Source: Bordetella genomosp. 8 (GTDB lineage Bacteria > Pseudomonadota > Gammaproteobacteria > Burkholderiales > Burkholderiaceae_B). Taken from it: 64,000 nucleotides of DNA. The notes below the pieces were generated by a model. The model had not been told where the DNA came from. It saw nothing but the letters and a program-made list of their open reading frames with translations, and made no database searches. Where the stretch lies: contig NZ_CP021108.1 in the NCBI RefSeq assembly GCF_002119685.1, positions 5,518,001-5,582,000 of the forward strand, read 5' to 3'. Positions 26,845-38,800 of the stretch are shown here, one piece after another. Each line of letters opens with the position of its first letter. Position 1 is the first letter of the stretch. The translations under genes were made by a program, and so were the position numbers.

Positions 26845-27888
26845 ATGATTCCGGTCGCGCTGCCCGGCGGCAACTTCTATCCCATGCTGGCCGTTTCGCT
26901 GGTCTGCCTGGCGACGTTGCTGACGTGGATCGCCGTGCTTTGCACCAACCGCCAGGCCCGGCTGCGCCTGCGCGCCCGGCCGCGCAGCAACGCGGTGGCG
27001 ATGCTGGCCCTGGCCGTGATCGGCGGCATCTTCCCCGCACGCCTTGCGCTGCACTGGATCGACGGCCGCCAGGCCGCGGCGGAGGAAGCCGCCCACACCA
27101 TGGTCCTGGACGGCCCGCGCACGCTGGCGGGCATCGATATGCCGGCCGGCACGCGCCTGCTGGTGCGGGTGGCCGGACAACCGGACACCTTCGAAGCGGC
27201 GCGCTTTCCCCGCCCGGTGCCCGTCGCCGGCATGCCCGTGATCGGCCTGCAGCGCTACCTGGCCAAGGCCGGCGCGCGGGAATACCGCGCTACCGGCGCG
27301 TCTGGCACCTTGCCGGTGGACGAAGCCGCCGACGGCTGGCGCTGCACGCGCGGCCACAAGGTCGAATTCAAGCCGGGCGAAGACGGGGCGCTGCGCTTCA
27401 GCAGCTGCCATCTGGCCGCGGGCAACCAGCTGGATGGACAACCCTTGCCGGCCGGCACCTGGGTGGCGCTGCGCCAGGGCGCCCGCCCGGCCAGCGACTT
27501 CCAGCATGTGGACGGCTGGCTGTTGCGCACCGATGGCAGCGAAGCTTCCTCGATCGCCGGCATGCCGCTGCTCAAGGCGGACCTGCGCCTGGACCGCGCG
27601 CGCAAGCTGGTCTGGTTCGAAGGCAGCCTGGCCCGGGAATACGTGCTGGGACCGATGACCTATCCCGCCGGTACGCGGGTGGCGACGGCCGGCGCGGCGG
27701 TGGCCGGCGCCAAGCCGGGCGACCTGGTCTTCAGCCCCTCGCGCGGCCGCTCCGCCGGCCGCGACGACGGCGACGACGTGCCGTCGGGCAAATCGGTGCT
27801 GCAGGCGCCGGACGGTACGGTGCGCGGCGTGATGAGCAACCGCGCCGCCGGCGTGCTGGACGTCGCCGCCATCGGCACGACCCCTTAG
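26845..27888 (+). CDS. Membrane-anchored protein of unknown function
   Basis: A 347-residue protein that I do not recognise. Two hydrophobic segments lie at about residues 12-34 and 50-68, separated by an Arg-rich loop, and are followed by a soluble region of about 275 residues. Two cysteines stand in the soluble part (WRCTRGHK and FSSCHLA, about 25 residues apart), which could pair if that part is periplasmic. Repeated GTxVA/AGTxV-like phrases (MPAGTRLLVRV, LPAGTWVALR, YPAGTRVATAG) suggest a repeated beta unit. It stands between marR (27 bp upstream) and argJ with its own ATG. No function is proposed. Confidence 0.75.
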   Translation: MIPVALPGGNFYPMLAVSLVCLATLLTWIAVLCTNRQARLRLRARPRSNAVAMLALAVIGGIFPARLALHWIDGRQAAAEEAAHTMVLDGPRTLAGIDMPAGTRLLVRVAGQPDTFEAARFPRPVPVAGMPVIGLQRYLAKAGAREYRATGASGTLPVDEAADGWRCTRGHKVEFKPGEDGALRFSSCHLAAGNQLDGQPLPAGTWVALRQGARPASDFQHVDGWLLRTDGSEASSIAGMPLLKADLRLDRARKLVWFEGSLAREYVLGPMTYPAGTRVATAGAAVAGAKPGDLVFSPSRGRSAGRDDGDDVPSGKSVLQAPDGTVRGVMSNRAAGVLDVAAIGTTP

Positions 27889-28036
27889 CACCGGTTCACA
27901 GTCCTGGCGCAAAAGGCTGGGATAATAGGCGACTTTTCCGCCGCTTACGCGCGCCGTCGCGGGCATGCACGCCCGACGCAAGGAGCGGCGATTCGTCCAC
28001 CGCCGGTCCGCCGCGACCGCCACAGAGACCGCATAC

Positions 28037-29263
28037 ATGGCCGTCAATCTGAAGATCCCTTCCGAATCCGAAATTCATCCCGTGGCCGGCGTCGAGATCG
28101 GCGTCGCCGAAGCCGGCATCCGCAAGGCCGGACGGCGGGACCTGACCGTATTCCGCCTGGCCGGCGGCGCGACCGTGGCGGGGGTGTTCACGCGCAACCG
28201 TTTCCGTGCCGCGCCCGTTCAGGTGTGCGAAAGCCATCTGGCGAGCGGCGACGCGATCACCGCGCTGGTGATCAATACCGGCAACGCCAACGCGGGCACG
28301 GGGGCGGACGGCCTGGCCCGCACGCACGAAACCTGCAAGGCGCTGGCCGGCCTGCTGAACATCAAGCCGACCCAGGTCCTGCCCTTCTCCACCGGCGTGA
28401 TCCTGGAGCCCCTGCCGGTCGATCGCCTGGTCGCCGGCCTGCCCCGCGCCATCGCGGCGCTGGCACCGGACAACTGGATGAATGCCGCGCACGGCATCAT
28501 GACGACCGACACCCTGCCCAAGATCGCCTCGTCGCGCAGGACCATCGGCGGCAAGACTGTCACCATCACGGGCATCAGCAAGGGCGCCGGCATGATCCGG
28601 CCGAATATGGCGACGATGCTGGGCTTCCTGGCGACCGACGCCGGCTTCGCGCGCCCCTTGCTGGAAAAGCTGACGCGCCAGATCGCCGATCTGTCCTTCA
28701 ACCGCATCACGGTCGACGGCGATACCTCCACCAACGATTCCTTCATCGTGATCGCCACCGGCCAGTCGGGCCTGCGCGTGGATAGCGAAAACGATCCGCA
28801 CTATGCGGAACTGGCCAAGGCCCTGGGCGATGCCGCCGCCGAACTGGCGCAGAAGATCGTGCGCGATGCCGAAGGCGCCACCAAGTTCATCACGATACGG
28901 GTGGAAGAAGCCGGCACCACGGAAGAAGCGCTGAAGGTCGCCTATTCCGTGGCCCATTCGCCGCTGGTCAAGACGGCGTTCTATGCTTCCGATCCCAACC
29001 TGGGCCGCATCCTGGCGGCGGTGGGCTACGCCGGTATCGACGACCTGGACGTCAGCCGGCTGCGCCTGTGGCTGGACGACGTGCTGGTCGCCACGCAGGG
29101 TGGGCGCAATCCCGACTACCAGGAAGAAGACGGCCAGCGGGTGATGAAGCAGGCCGAGATCCTCGTGCGCATCGCGCTGGGCCGCGGCCAGGTCGCCGAC
29201 ACCGTGTACACCTGCGACTTCTCGCACGAGTACGTCAGCATCAACGCGGACTACCGGTCCTGA
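28037..29263 (+). CDS. argJ: Bifunctional glutamate N-acetyltransferase/N-acetylglutamate synthase ArgJ
   Basis: A 408-residue ornithine acetyltransferase that recycles acetyl groups in arginine synthesis, moving acetyl from N-acetylornithine to glutamate. The self-cleavage site lies in [14 protein letters not shown]: the proenzyme is cut between Ala and Thr, and the Thr becomes the nucleophile of the beta chain. The oxyanion glycines [10 protein letters not shown] and DTSTNDSF are also present. ATG 28037 gives the usual N-terminus MAVNLKIP; in-frame sequence upstream has no homology. An extended -10-like GGGATAAT lies near 27919-27926. Confidence 0.96.
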   Translation: MAVNLKIPSESEIHPVAGVEIGVAEAGIRKAGRRDLTVFRLAGGATVAGVFTRNRFRAAPVQVCESHLASGDAITALVINTGNANAGTGADGLARTHETCKALAGLLNIKPTQVLPFSTGVILEPLPVDRLVAGLPRAIAALAPDNWMNAAHGIMTTDTLPKIASSRRTIGGKTVTITGISKGAGMIRPNMATMLGFLATDAGFARPLLEKLTRQIADLSFNRITVDGDTSTNDSFIVIATGQSGLRVDSENDPHYAELAKALGDAAAELAQKIVRDAEGATKFITIRVEEAGTTEEALKVAYSVAHSPLVKTAFYASDPNLGRILAAVGYAGIDDLDVSRLRLWLDDVLVATQGGRNPDYQEEDGQRVMKQAEILVRIALGRGQVADTVYTCDFSHEYVSINADYRS

Positions 29264-29286
29264 TCGACGCAATTGGAATCACGCTC

Positions 29287-30156
29287 GTGAACGCTGCTCC
29301 CGACTTCACCAACCTGATCGCCCGCGCCGAGCGCGTGCTGGCGCAACTCGAAGCGTATCTTCCGCCCGCTCCGCCCGACATCGACTGGAACGCGCACGCC
29401 TTCCGCTGGCGCAAGCGCGGCTCCCGCGGCTGGCTGGACGCCGTGCGGCACGTCGCTCGCATCGATCTGGAAGACCTGCAACACATCGAGCGCCAGAAGG
29501 CCATCATCGATCGCAACACCCAGCAGTTCCTGGAGAAAAAGCCCGCCAACAACGTGCTGATGACCGGCGCGCGCGGGACCGGCAAGAGCTCCCTGGTCAA
29601 GGCCATGCTGGCCGCGTACGCGCCGCGCGGCCTGCGCCTGATCGAAGTCGACAAGTCCGACCTGGGCGACCTGGCGGACATCGTCGAACTGGTCGATGCG
29701 CGGCCGGAACGCTTCATCGTTTTCTGCGACGACCTGTCCTTCGAAGAAGGCGAAGCCGGCTACAAGGCGCTCAAGTCCGTGCTGGATGGCTCGGTGGCGG
29801 CGTCCGGCGACAACGTGCTGATCTACGCCACGTCCAACCGCCGGCACCTGATGCCGGAATACATGAGCGAAAACCTGCAGGCCAAGCACCAGCCCGACGG
29901 GGAGATCCATCCCGGCGAAACCGTGGAAGAAAAAATCTCGCTGTCCGAACGCTTCGGCCTGTGGCTGTCCTTCTATCCCTTCCGCCAGGACGACTACCTG
30001 GACATCGTGCGCCACTGGCTGCGCGAACTGGGTTGCCCGGAAGAACACATCGAAGAATCCCGCACCGAAGCGCTGCAATGGACCATCGAGCGCGGCTCGC
30101 GGTCGGGCCGCGTGGCGTATCAGTTCGCGCGCGACTGGGCGGCGCGGCATGTCTGA
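29287..30156 (+). CDS. DUF815 family ATP-binding protein (AAA-type)
   Basis: A 289-residue DUF815 ATPase of unknown cellular role. Walker A is GARGTGKSS (about residue 97) and Walker B is IVFCDDLSFEE (about 140). A sensor-1-like IYATSNRRHLMPEYM follows, then SLSERFGLWLSFYPF and a C-terminal small domain ending RSGRVAYQFARDW. GTG 29287 is chosen: it gives the family-typical N-terminus and has GGAA about 9 nt upstream. It follows argJ by 23 bp and overlaps the Nudix gene by 8 nt, the argJ-ATPase-mutT order common in betaproteobacteria. Confidence 0.9.
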   Translation: MNAAPDFTNLIARAERVLAQLEAYLPPAPPDIDWNAHAFRWRKRGSRGWLDAVRHVARIDLEDLQHIERQKAIIDRNTQQFLEKKPANNVLMTGARGTGKSSLVKAMLAAYAPRGLRLIEVDKSDLGDLADIVELVDARPERFIVFCDDLSFEEGEAGYKALKSVLDGSVAASGDNVLIYATSNRRHLMPEYMSENLQAKHQPDGEIHPGETVEEKISLSERFGLWLSFYPFRQDDYLDIVRHWLRELGCPEEHIEESRTEALQWTIERGSRSGRVAYQFARDWAARHV

Positions 30157-31123
30157 GCAGATACTCGACGTCGCGGCCGGGCTGATCCTGCGGCCGGATG
30201 GCAAGCTGCTGCTGGGGCAACGGCCGGAAGGCAAGCCCTGGGCGGGCTGGTGGGAATTGCCGGGCGGCAAGCTCGAGCCCGGCGAAAGCGTGCTGGAGGC
30301 GCTGGCGCGCGAGCTGGATGAAGAGCTGGGCATACAGGTGACCGCGGCGACGCGCTGGGTCACCTACGTGCATGCCTATCCCCACACCACCGTGCGCCTG
30401 GCCTTCTGCCGGGTGACCGGCTGGCGGGGCGAGCCGCGCGGGCTGGAGAACCAGCGGCTGGAATGGGTGGATCCGGCGCATGCGCAGGGCGTGGGGCAAT
30501 TGCTGCCCGCGACCTTGCCGCCTTTGCGCTGGCTGCGCCTGCCGGATATCTACGGCATCAGCAACATCGGGAGTCCGGCGGGGTTGCCGGGCTTCATGGC
30601 GCGGCTGCGCCATGCGCTGGAGCGTGGGGTGCGGCTGGTGCAGCTACGCGAGCCGGGCTGGCCGGACGGCCCCGCGTCCGCCAGCCTGCATCAGGCCTTG
30701 CAGGACGTGTTGCGCGTATGCCGGACGGCCGGGGCGCGCGTGCTGGTGAACAGCGTCCATCCGCAGTCCTGGTGGACGGAGGCCGATGGCGTGCACCTGC
30801 GCGCCGCGGATGCCGCTGCGCTGGCGCAACGGCCGCTGGCACGCGACGGCTACTGGGTCGGCGTATCGGTGCACGACGCCGCGCAGATGGCGCAGGCGCG
30901 GACCTTGGACGCGGATTTTGCAGTGGTGGGCCCGGTGGCCGAAACCGCCAGCCATCCGGGACAGGCGGGCCTGGGCTGGCAAGCCTTCATGGACATCAAC
31001 CGGGATGCCGGCCTGCCCGCCTATGCGATCGGCGGACAGGGACCGGACACCATGGCCGCCGCGCGCGAGCACGGCGCCCACGGCATCGCGGCGATCAGGG
31101 CTGTTTTCCCGGCGCAGGCATAG
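30149..31123 (+). CDS. Nudix hydrolase (MutT-like) fused to a ThiE/TenI-like domain
   Basis: A 324-residue two-domain protein. Residues about 1-130 are a MutT-type Nudix domain with the box GGKLEPGESVLEALARELDEELG, given here in its parts GGKLEPGES, RELDEELG; MutT enzymes hydrolyse 8-oxo-dGTP. Residues about 135-324 resemble ThiE/TenI (YGISNIG, VRLVQLREPG, ADGVHLRAAD, VVGPVAETASHPGQ, YAIGG). The ThiE catalytic features LR-x-KD, the asparagine of the NDR site and the TK phosphate lysine are altered, so synthase activity is doubtful. The 3' end overlaps the convergent efflux lipoprotein gene by 29 bp. This fusion is known in Proteobacteria. Confidence 0.9.
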   Translation: MSEQILDVAAGLILRPDGKLLLGQRPEGKPWAGWWELPGGKLEPGESVLEALARELDEELGIQVTAATRWVTYVHAYPHTTVRLAFCRVTGWRGEPRGLENQRLEWVDPAHAQGVGQLLPATLPPLRWLRLPDIYGISNIGSPAGLPGFMARLRHALERGVRLVQLREPGWPDGPASASLHQALQDVLRVCRTAGARVLVNSVHPQSWWTEADGVHLRAADAAALAQRPLARDGYWVGVSVHDAAQMAQARTLDADFAVVGPVAETASHPGQAGLGWQAFMDINRDAGLPAYAIGGQGPDTMAAAREHGAHGIAAIRAVFPAQA

Positions 31124-32723
31124 GCGCCTGCGTTGTCGCGGGCATAGGCGTAGGCGCTGGCGACGTTGGCGCTGGTGTCGTCGCCGACGCACCCGCAGCC
31201 GCGGACGCCTGCGACATCGTCGGCGCATCGACATCGCCATCCCAGCCGCCGCCCAGCGCCGCGATCAGCTGCACGCTGGCGACCAGCCGGTTGCCCATCA
31301 GCGAAATCGCCTGTCGCTCGGAGCTCAAGGCGGTGTTTTCCAGCACCGCCACGCTCAGGTAATCCACCAGCCCTTGCTGGTACTGATTGCGCGTCAGTTG
31401 CAACGATTCGCGCGCCGCTTCCAGCGCCCGTTGCTGCACCTGCTGTTCGCGATCGTAGACCCGCAGCTGGATCATGGTGTCTTCCACCTCACGCAGCGCG
31501 CCCAGCACAACCTGCCTGTAGGCAGCCGCCTGCGCATCGTAGGCGGCCCGCGCCGATTCGACCTGGGACGCCCGCAAGCCGGCGTCGAACAGCGTCTGCG
31601 CCAGGGCCGGCCCGATCGACCAGAAGCGCGCCGGCGCGGTCAGCCACTGCGCGAACTGCCCGCTGCGGAAACCGCCGTCGGCGCTCAGCGTCAGATCCGG
31701 GAACCAGGCCGCCTGCGCCACCCCGATCTGCGCATTGGCCTGCGCCGTGCGGCGTTCCGCGCCGGCGACGTCGGGCCGGCGTTCCAGCAGTTGCGACGGC
31801 AGGCCGACCGGAATCGCCGGCACCTTCTGCGTGAACGACATGCGCGACAGCGACAGCTTCGATGGCGGCTGGCCGACCAGCACGGCGATGGCATGCTCGA
31901 ACTGCCCGCGTTGCCATTCCAGGTCCACCCACTGCGCGCGCGTGTTCTCCAGTTGCGTGCGGGCAACCGCCACGTCCGACTTGGCGGCCACGCCGGCGTT
32001 GTAGCGGTTCACGGTCAACTGCAGGGACTTCTCGTTGGTCTCCACGGTTTCCCGCAGCAGGCGGTCCTGCTCGTCCAGCACGCGCAACTGGAAGTAGTTC
32101 TGCGCCAGGGTGCTTTGCGCGCTGAGCCGCGCGGCCGCCAGGTCCGCGGCGCTGGCCTGCGCCCCGGCCCGGCTGGCTTCGACGGAGCGCCGCACCGAAC
32201 CCCAGATGTCGGCTTCCCAGCTGACGGAGCCGGTCAGCGAATAGGTATTGCCGACGGTGCCGCCGGCGCCCGATGACCCCGCCCCGCCGCCCGAACGGGT
32301 CACGCCCGCGCCCACGCCTACCGTCGGGAACAAGGCCGAGCGCGCGCCGCGCACCAGCGCCTGCGCCTGTCGATAGTTCGCCTCGGCCTGCGCGATGTCC
32401 AGGTTGGCGGCGTCCAGTTGCCGCATCAGGTCGTCCAGGATGGGATCCTGATAGACCCGCCACCACGCGCCGCGATCCGCCAGTTCATTGGGCTGCGCCG
32501 GCTTCCAGCCCGGCGTATCTTCCTGGCCTTCCTTGAACTGCGTCCCCACGTCCACCGCCGGACGCACGTAATCGGGGCCGACCGCGCAGGCCGCCAGGGC
32601 GCCGCACAGGCCCAGCATCGAGACCATCCGCGCCAGCCTGGCACGCGGCCGGCCGCGGATCGGAAAACGCTGCGACGTAAGCTGCGTCGATAGGGTCGAC
32701 GGACGGGTCAACGAACGGCTCAT
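31095..32723 (-). CDS. RND efflux outer-membrane lipoprotein (OprM/CusC family)
   Basis: A 542-residue TolC-like outer-membrane factor. It has a signal sequence with lipobox LAAC ([16 protein letters not shown]) and the two family repeats, each with long helices ([44 protein letters not shown]). [14 protein letters not shown] is the diagnostic OprM motif. ATG 32723 overlaps the mdtC stop (ATGA), but gives an unusually long Arg-rich leader of about 30 residues; an internal ATG at 32627 would give a standard signal peptide. The last 35 residues are Ala/Pro/Thr low complexity. Exit duct for the MdtABC pump; last gene of its operon. Confidence 0.92.
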   Translation of the reverse strand: MSRSLTRPSTLSTQLTSQRFPIRGRPRARLARMVSMLGLCGALAACAVGPDYVRPAVDVGTQFKEGQEDTPGWKPAQPNELADRGAWWRVYQDPILDDLMRQLDAANLDIAQAEANYRQAQALVRGARSALFPTVGVGAGVTRSGGGAGSSGAGGTVGNTYSLTGSVSWEADIWGSVRRSVEASRAGAQASAADLAAARLSAQSTLAQNYFQLRVLDEQDRLLRETVETNEKSLQLTVNRYNAGVAAKSDVAVARTQLENTRAQWVDLEWQRGQFEHAIAVLVGQPPSKLSLSRMSFTQKVPAIPVGLPSQLLERRPDVAGAERRTAQANAQIGVAQAAWFPDLTLSADGGFRSGQFAQWLTAPARFWSIGPALAQTLFDAGLRASQVESARAAYDAQAAAYRQVVLGALREVEDTMIQLRVYDREQQVQQRALEAARESLQLTRNQYQQGLVDYLSVAVLENTALSSERQAISLMGNRLVASVQLIAALGGGWDGDVDAPTMSQASAAAGASATTPAPTSPAPTPMPATTQAPMPAPGKQP

Positions 32724-35700
32724 GAATAATCCGTGGAAGGCGCGACGGCGCGCGCGGCGCGGCGTCGCCGCGCCCAGTGGCGCAAACGATCCAGATAGAG
32801 ATAAACGACGGGCGTGGTGTACAGGGTCAACACCTGGCTGACCACCAGCCCGCCGACGATGGTGATACCCAGCGGCTGGCGGATCTCGGCGCCCGTGCCG
32901 GTCGCGACCACCAGGGGGATCGCGCCCATGATGGCCGCCAGGGTGGTCATCATGATGGGGCGGAATCGCGTCACACAGGCCTGGAAGATGGCTTCGCGCG
33001 GCATCAGTCCCTGGCCGCGTTCGGCAGCCAGCGCGAAGTCCACCATCATGATGGCGTTCTTCTTGACGATCCCGATCAGCAGGAACACCCCGATCAGCGC
33101 GATCACCGTGAACTGGCTGCGCATCACCATCAGCGCCAGCAGGGCGCCGATGCCGGCGGATGGCAATGTGGACAGGATCGTGAACGGGTGCACGAAGCTT
33201 TCGTACAGGATGCCCAGCACGATATACATGGTCACCAGCGCCGCCAGTATCAGCAGCGGCTGCTGTTGCTGGGTCTGCTGGGCCGCCGCCGCGGTGCCCT
33301 GGAAGCTGGCCTGGATCTGGTCCGTCGGCAGGCCGATGCGCGCCACGGCGTTGTCGATGGCCTCGCTGGCCTGGCCCAGCGACACGCCCGGCGCCAGGCT
33401 GAACGAAATCGTGTCGGCCACGAACAGGCCCTGATGCTGCACGCTCAGCGGTGCGCTACCCACCTCGAAGGACGCGAACGACGCCAGCGGCACGCGGGCG
33501 CCCGTGCTGGTCACCACGTCGACCTTGCGCAGCGACTGCGCGTCCTGCGCGAAACTCTGCGGCACGCCCAATATCACGTGATACTGGTTCAACGGCCCGT
33601 ACATGACCGACACCTGCCGCTGGCTGAAGGAGTTGTTCAGCACGGCCGAGATATCCGACATGCTGACCCCCAGCCGCGTCGCCGCTTCGCGGTCGATCAC
33701 CAGATTGACCTGCTGGCCCTTGTCCTCGACGTCCGTATCCACGTCCACCAGTTCCGGCAACGTTGCCAGGGCCTGCTGCACGCGCGGCATCCAGGTGCGC
33801 AGCATCGACAGATCGCTGGCCATCAGGGCATAGTCGTACGAGCCCGTACTGCTGGCCCGTCCGCCGATGCGGATATCCTGCTGCGCCACCAGGAACATGC
33901 GCGCGCCGGGAATGCTCTGCAAACGCCCGCGCAGACGTTCTATCACCACGTCCGCCGACACGCCGCGTTCGGACAGCGGCTTGAGCTGGATCTGCATGAA
34001 GCTGCTGTTGCTGCCGCCGCGCCCGCCGGCGTAGCCGGTCATGCTCTGCACGGCGGGATCCGACAGCACGACCTTGCGCATGTACTCCAACTTGGGCACC
34101 GTCGCCTGGAAAGAGGTCCCCTGGTCGACCCGGAAAAAGCCCAGCAACTGGCCCGTATCCTGGTTCGGGAAAAAGCCCTTGGGCACGATGACGTACAGGT
34201 AAACGTTCAGGCACACCGTCAGCAGCAGCACCACCATGACCAGGGGCCCGTGGTTCAGCGTCCAGCCCAGCGAGCGCGCATAGCCGTCGCTCAGCCGCTG
34301 GAAGCCGCGCTCGGACCACTGGCCCATCCGCGCCAGCAGCGCGCGGACGCGGCCGGGATGGCGGCGGTCGCCGGCGGCGCCTTCGCGCTCACTCTCCGGG
34401 CGTTCGGCGCGCAGCAGCTTGCCGCACATCATCGGCGTCAGCGTCAGCGACGTCACCAGCGACACCAGGATGGATGCCGACAGCGTAACGGCGAACTCGC
34501 GGAAGAAGCGTCCCACCACCCCGCCCATCAACAGAATGGGAATGAACACGGCCACCAGCGACAGGCTCATCGACAGCACCGTAAAGCCGACCTCGCGCGC
34601 GCCGCGCATGGCGGCGCGCACCGGCGGCATGCCTTTTTCGATGTAGCGCATGATGTTTTCCAGCACCACGATGGCATCGTCCACGACGAAGCCCGTGGCG
34701 ACGATCAGCGCCATCAGCGAAATGGTGTTCAGCGTGTAGCCGCACAGGTACATGATGCTGAAGGTGCCGATCAGCGACACCGGCACCGCCACGCTGGGTA
34801 TCAGCGCCGCGCGCACCCGCCGCAGGAACACCAGCACCACGATCATGACCAGGCCGACGGCGATCGCCAGCGTCAGCTCGGCCTCGTGCAGCGAGGCGCG
34901 GATACTGGGCGAACGGTCCTGCGCCACCCGGATCTCCACGTCGCCGGGCATCTGCGCCTGCAGCTGCGGCAGCTCCTCGCGCAGGTCGTCGACAACCTTG
35001 ATGATGTTGGCCGCGGCCTCGCGGCGCACGATCAGCAGGATGGCCTTGCGTTCGTTGTAGAAACCGGTCTGGAACAGGTCCTCGACCGAATCCTCGACCG
35101 TGGCCACGTCGGACAGCCGCACGGGCGCGCCATCGCGCCACGCCACGATCAGCGGCCGGTACTGCGCGGCCTTGCTCAACTGGTCGCTGGCCATGATGGT
35201 CCACTGGTAATCACCGTTCTCGATGAAGCCCTTGGGCCGGTTGGCGTTGGCATTCGATAGCGCGGTACGCACCTCGTCCAGCGACACGCCGCGATTCGTC
35301 AGCGCGCCGGGCAGCACCTCGACCCGCACGGCCGGCAGCGAGCTGCCGCCCACGGTCACGTCGCCGACGCCGTTCACCTGCGACAGCTTCTGCGCCACGA
35401 TGGTCGACGCCAGGTCATACAGCTCGCCCTGTGTGTGCGTGCTGGACGTCAGCGCCAGCGTCATGATGGGCGCGGCCGACGGATTCGCCTTGCGATAGGT
35501 GGGATTGCTTTTCAGGCCGCTGGGCAGCAGCGTGCGCGACGCATTGATGGCGGCCTGCACGTCGCGCGCGGCGCCGTCGATATCGCGGCTCAGGTCGAAC
35601 TGCAGCGTGATGCGCGTCGATCCCTGCGTGCTGCTGGACGTCATCTCCGTCACGCCGGCGATGGCGCCCAACGCGCGTTCCAGCGGTGTCGCCACGCTGG

Positions 35701-35881
35701 ACGCCATGGTCTCCGGACTGGCGCCCGGCAGGCTGGCCGTGACGGAGATCGTCGGAATATCCACTTCGGGCAGCGGCGCCACCGGCAGCAGGCGGAAGGC
35801 CAGCGAACCCGCCAGCACGACCGCCAGCGCCAGCAGCGTGGTCGCCACCGGGCGCACGATGAAGGGCGCCGACAGGATCAT
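32720..35881 (-). CDS. mdtC: RND efflux pump permease, MdtC/MuxC type
   Basis: A 1053-residue HAE1 RND transporter (12 TM helices, two large periplasmic loops) that exports drugs with proton influx. It begins with the typical [27 protein letters not shown] segments. TM4 carries the proton-relay aspartate pair in [15 protein letters not shown] charged central cytoplasmic loop near residues 495-525 ([19 protein letters not shown]) is family-like. [22 protein letters not shown] matches MdtC/MuxC. It overlaps mdtB upstream and the outer-membrane gene downstream, each by 4 nt. Together with mdtB it should form a heteromeric pump. Confidence 0.93.
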   Translation of the reverse strand: MILSAPFIVRPVATTLLALAVVLAGSLAFRLLPVAPLPEVDIPTISVTASLPGASPETMASSVATPLERALGAIAGVTEMTSSSTQGSTRITLQFDLSRDIDGAARDVQAAINASRTLLPSGLKSNPTYRKANPSAAPIMTLALTSSTHTQGELYDLASTIVAQKLSQVNGVGDVTVGGSSLPAVRVEVLPGALTNRGVSLDEVRTALSNANANRPKGFIENGDYQWTIMASDQLSKAAQYRPLIVAWRDGAPVRLSDVATVEDSVEDLFQTGFYNERKAILLIVRREAAANIIKVVDDLREELPQLQAQMPGDVEIRVAQDRSPSIRASLHEAELTLAIAVGLVMIVVLVFLRRVRAALIPSVAVPVSLIGTFSIMYLCGYTLNTISLMALIVATGFVVDDAIVVLENIMRYIEKGMPPVRAAMRGAREVGFTVLSMSLSLVAVFIPILLMGGVVGRFFREFAVTLSASILVSLVTSLTLTPMMCGKLLRAERPESEREGAAGDRRHPGRVRALLARMGQWSERGFQRLSDGYARSLGWTLNHGPLVMVVLLLTVCLNVYLYVIVPKGFFPNQDTGQLLGFFRVDQGTSFQATVPKLEYMRKVVLSDPAVQSMTGYAGGRGGSNSSFMQIQLKPLSERGVSADVVIERLRGRLQSIPGARMFLVAQQDIRIGGRASSTGSYDYALMASDLSMLRTWMPRVQQALATLPELVDVDTDVEDKGQQVNLVIDREAATRLGVSMSDISAVLNNSFSQRQVSVMYGPLNQYHVILGVPQSFAQDAQSLRKVDVVTSTGARVPLASFASFEVGSAPLSVQHQGLFVADTISFSLAPGVSLGQASEAIDNAVARIGLPTDQIQASFQGTAAAAQQTQQQQPLLILAALVTMYIVLGILYESFVHPFTILSTLPSAGIGALLALMVMRSQFTVIALIGVFLLIGIVKKNAIMMVDFALAAERGQGLMPREAIFQACVTRFRPIMMTTLAAIMGAIPLVVATGTGAEIRQPLGITIVGGLVVSQVLTLYTTPVVYLYLDRLRHWARRRRAARAVAPSTDYS

Positions 35882-38800
35882 CGCTGCGCCTCGGCGGTGC
35901 CGGTCTGCGGCCGCTTGCGCCAGCGGCGGGCCAGGCGGTCGAACATCAGGTAGATGACGGGCGTGGTGAACAGCGTCAGCACCTGGCTGACCAGCAGGCC
36001 GCCCACCATCACCAGGCCCAGCGGCTGGCGCAGCTCCGATCCCGTACCGGTCGAAAGCATCAGCGGCACCGCGCCGAACAAGGCCGCCAGCGTCGTCATC
36101 AGGATGGGCCGGAAGCGCAGCAACGCCGCTTCGTGAATGGCTTCACGCGGCGGCAGGCCGCGCTTGCGCTCGGCTTCCAGGGCAAAATCGATCATCATGA
36201 TCGCATTCTTCTTGACGATCCCGATCAGCAGGATGATGCCGATGATGCCTATCATGTCCAGCTCGGTGCGCGTCAGCAGCAGCGCCAGCAGCGCGCCGAC
36301 CCCGGCCGACGGCAGGGTCGACAGGATGGTCACCGGGTGGATGAAGCTTTCATACAGCACGCCCAGCACGATGTACATGGTGACGATCGCGGCCAGGATC
36401 AGCCACAGTGTGCTGGTCAAGGAATTCTGGAAGGCCTGCGCCGCGCCCTGGAAGCGCGTTTCGATGCCGGCGGGCAGGCCCATGTCCTGTTCGGCGGCAT
36501 GGATGGCCGCCACGGCGTCCGACAACGAAGCGCCGGGCGCCAGGTTGAACGACACCGTCACCATGGGGAACTGGTCCAGCCGGTTGATCGCCAGCACCGT
36601 GCTGGATTCGCTGATGCGCGCCACGCTGGTCAGCGGGACCTGCGTGCCGGCGGCCGTCGGCACATAGATCTGTGCCAGCGCGTCGGGGCCGCGGCTGAAC
36701 TGTGGCTGCACCTCCAGCACGACCCGGTACTGCGCCGATTGCGTGAAGATGGTGGAAATCAGGCGTTGCCCGAAGGCGTTGTACAGGGCCTCGTCGATCA
36801 CCGCGGCGGTAATGCCCAGGCGCGATGCCGCGTCGCGGTCGATGTCGATATACGTTTCCAGGCCCTCGTCCTGCAGGTCGTCGGTCACGTCGGCCAGCTG
36901 CGGCAACTGGCGCAGCCGCTCGACCACGCGGGGCGTCCAGGCGCTCAGCATCTGCAGGTCGGGATTGGACAGCGTCAGCTGGTATTGCGTGCGGGCGATG
37001 CGGTCCTCGATGGTCAGGTCCTGCACCGGCTGCATATAGACCGTCATGCCCTGCACCTTGGCCAGCGACTGGCGCAGGCGCGCCAGGACTTCGGGCATCG
37101 AGCCTTCGCGTTGCTCGCGCGGCTTCAGCGCGATCTGGATGCGCCCGGCGCTCAGGGTGGCGTTGCTGCCGTCCACGCCGATGAACGACGACACGGTCTG
37201 CACGTCCGGATCGGCCAGGATGACGCGGGCGGCCTCCTGCTGGCGTTCCGCCATGGCCTGGAAGGAAATGGTCTGCGGCCCTTGCGTGATGGCCTGGATC
37301 AGGCCGGTGTCCTGCGGCGGGAAAAAGCCTTTCGGCACGACGGCGTACAGCAGCACCGTCAGCGCGAAGGTGGCCAGCGCCACCAGCAGCGTCAAGGGCT
37401 GGTGGTTCAGCACGACCCGCAGCATGCGGTCGTAGCCGGCGATCGTGCGATCGATGGCCGCGCCCGTCCATCGATGGAAACGGCCGTGCTGGGCCACCGG
37501 CCGCGCCGGCTGGCCCGGCGCCGTGGGCACGCCATCGTCCGGCAGCGGCCGGCCCGCGGCGTCGCGCGCCGGCTTGCCTTCGGGCTTCAGCAGCCGCGCG
37601 CACATCATGGGCGTCAGGGTCAGCGACACCAGCAGCGAGATCAGGATGGACACCGCCAGCGTGATGGCGAACTCGCGGAACAGGCGGCCCACCACCTCGG
37701 TCATGAACAGCAGGGGAATCAGCACCGCGATCAGCGAGAACGTCAGCGAGATCAGCGTGAAGCCGATCTGGCCCGCGCCCTTCAACGCCGCCTGCAATGG
37801 CGTTTCGCCTTCTTCCAGATGGCGCGCGATGTTTTCGATCATGACGATGGCGTCATCCACCACGAAGCCCGTGGCGATGGTCAGCGCCATCAAGGTCAGG
37901 TTGTTGATGCTGAAGCCGGCCAGGTACATGATGCCGAACGTACCGATCAGCGACAGCGGCACCACCACGCTGGGGATCAGCGTGGCCGTCAGGCTGCGCA
38001 GGAACAGGAAGGTCACCATGACGACCAGCCCGATCGACAGCAGCATTTCGAAGCGCACGTCGGCGATGGAATCCCGGATGGTCTGGGTGCGGTCGGCCAC
38101 CACGGTCACGTCCAGCGTGGCGGGCAGCGATGATCGCAGCTGCGGCAGCAGCGCGTTGATGCGGTTCACCACGTCGATGACGTTGGCGCCCGGCTGGCGC
38201 TGCACGTTCAGCAGCACCGCCGGCTTGTCGCCGGCCCACGCGGCCTGGCGCACGTCCTCGGCGCCCTGCACCGCCTTGGCCACGTCCGACAGCCGCAGCG
38301 GCGCATTGTTGCGATAGGCGATGATCAGGTCGTTATAGTCGGTGGGCGCCTTCAACTGGTCGTTGGCGTTGATCGTCGTCGACCGTCGCGGCCCGTCCAG
38401 GTTGCCCTTGGGCTGGTTGACGTTGGCGGCGACGATGGCGGTGCGCAGGTCCGACATCGCCAGCCCGTTGGCCGCCAGCGCCTGCGGATTCACCTGTATG
38501 CGCACGGCCGGCCGCTGGCCGCCGGCGATGCTGACCAGCCCCACGCCGGGAATCTGCGACAGCTTTTGCGCCATGCGCGTATCGATCAGGTCGCGCACCT
38601 GCGGCAGCGGCATGGTCGGCGACGTGATGCCCAGGGTCAGCACAGGCGCGTCGGCCGGGTTGACCTTGTTGTAGGTGGGCGGCAGCGGCAGATCGGACGG
38701 CAGCAGGTTGGACGCCGCATTGATGGCGGCCTGCACCTCCTGCTCGGCCACGTCCAGCGAGATGTCCAGCGTGAACTGCAGGGTGATGACGGATGCCCCG

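Noticed and set aside
28037..31123. argJ, the ATPase and the Nudix gene as part of the aminoaromatic regulon
   Set aside because: No copy of the 18-bp operator upstream, and this is a conserved housekeeping order.
32777..38133. Long plus-strand open frames (827 and 666 codons) antisense to mdtC and mdtB
   Set aside because: Compositionally biased His/Gln/Arg-rich shadows of RND permease genes that have clear motifs in the other direction.
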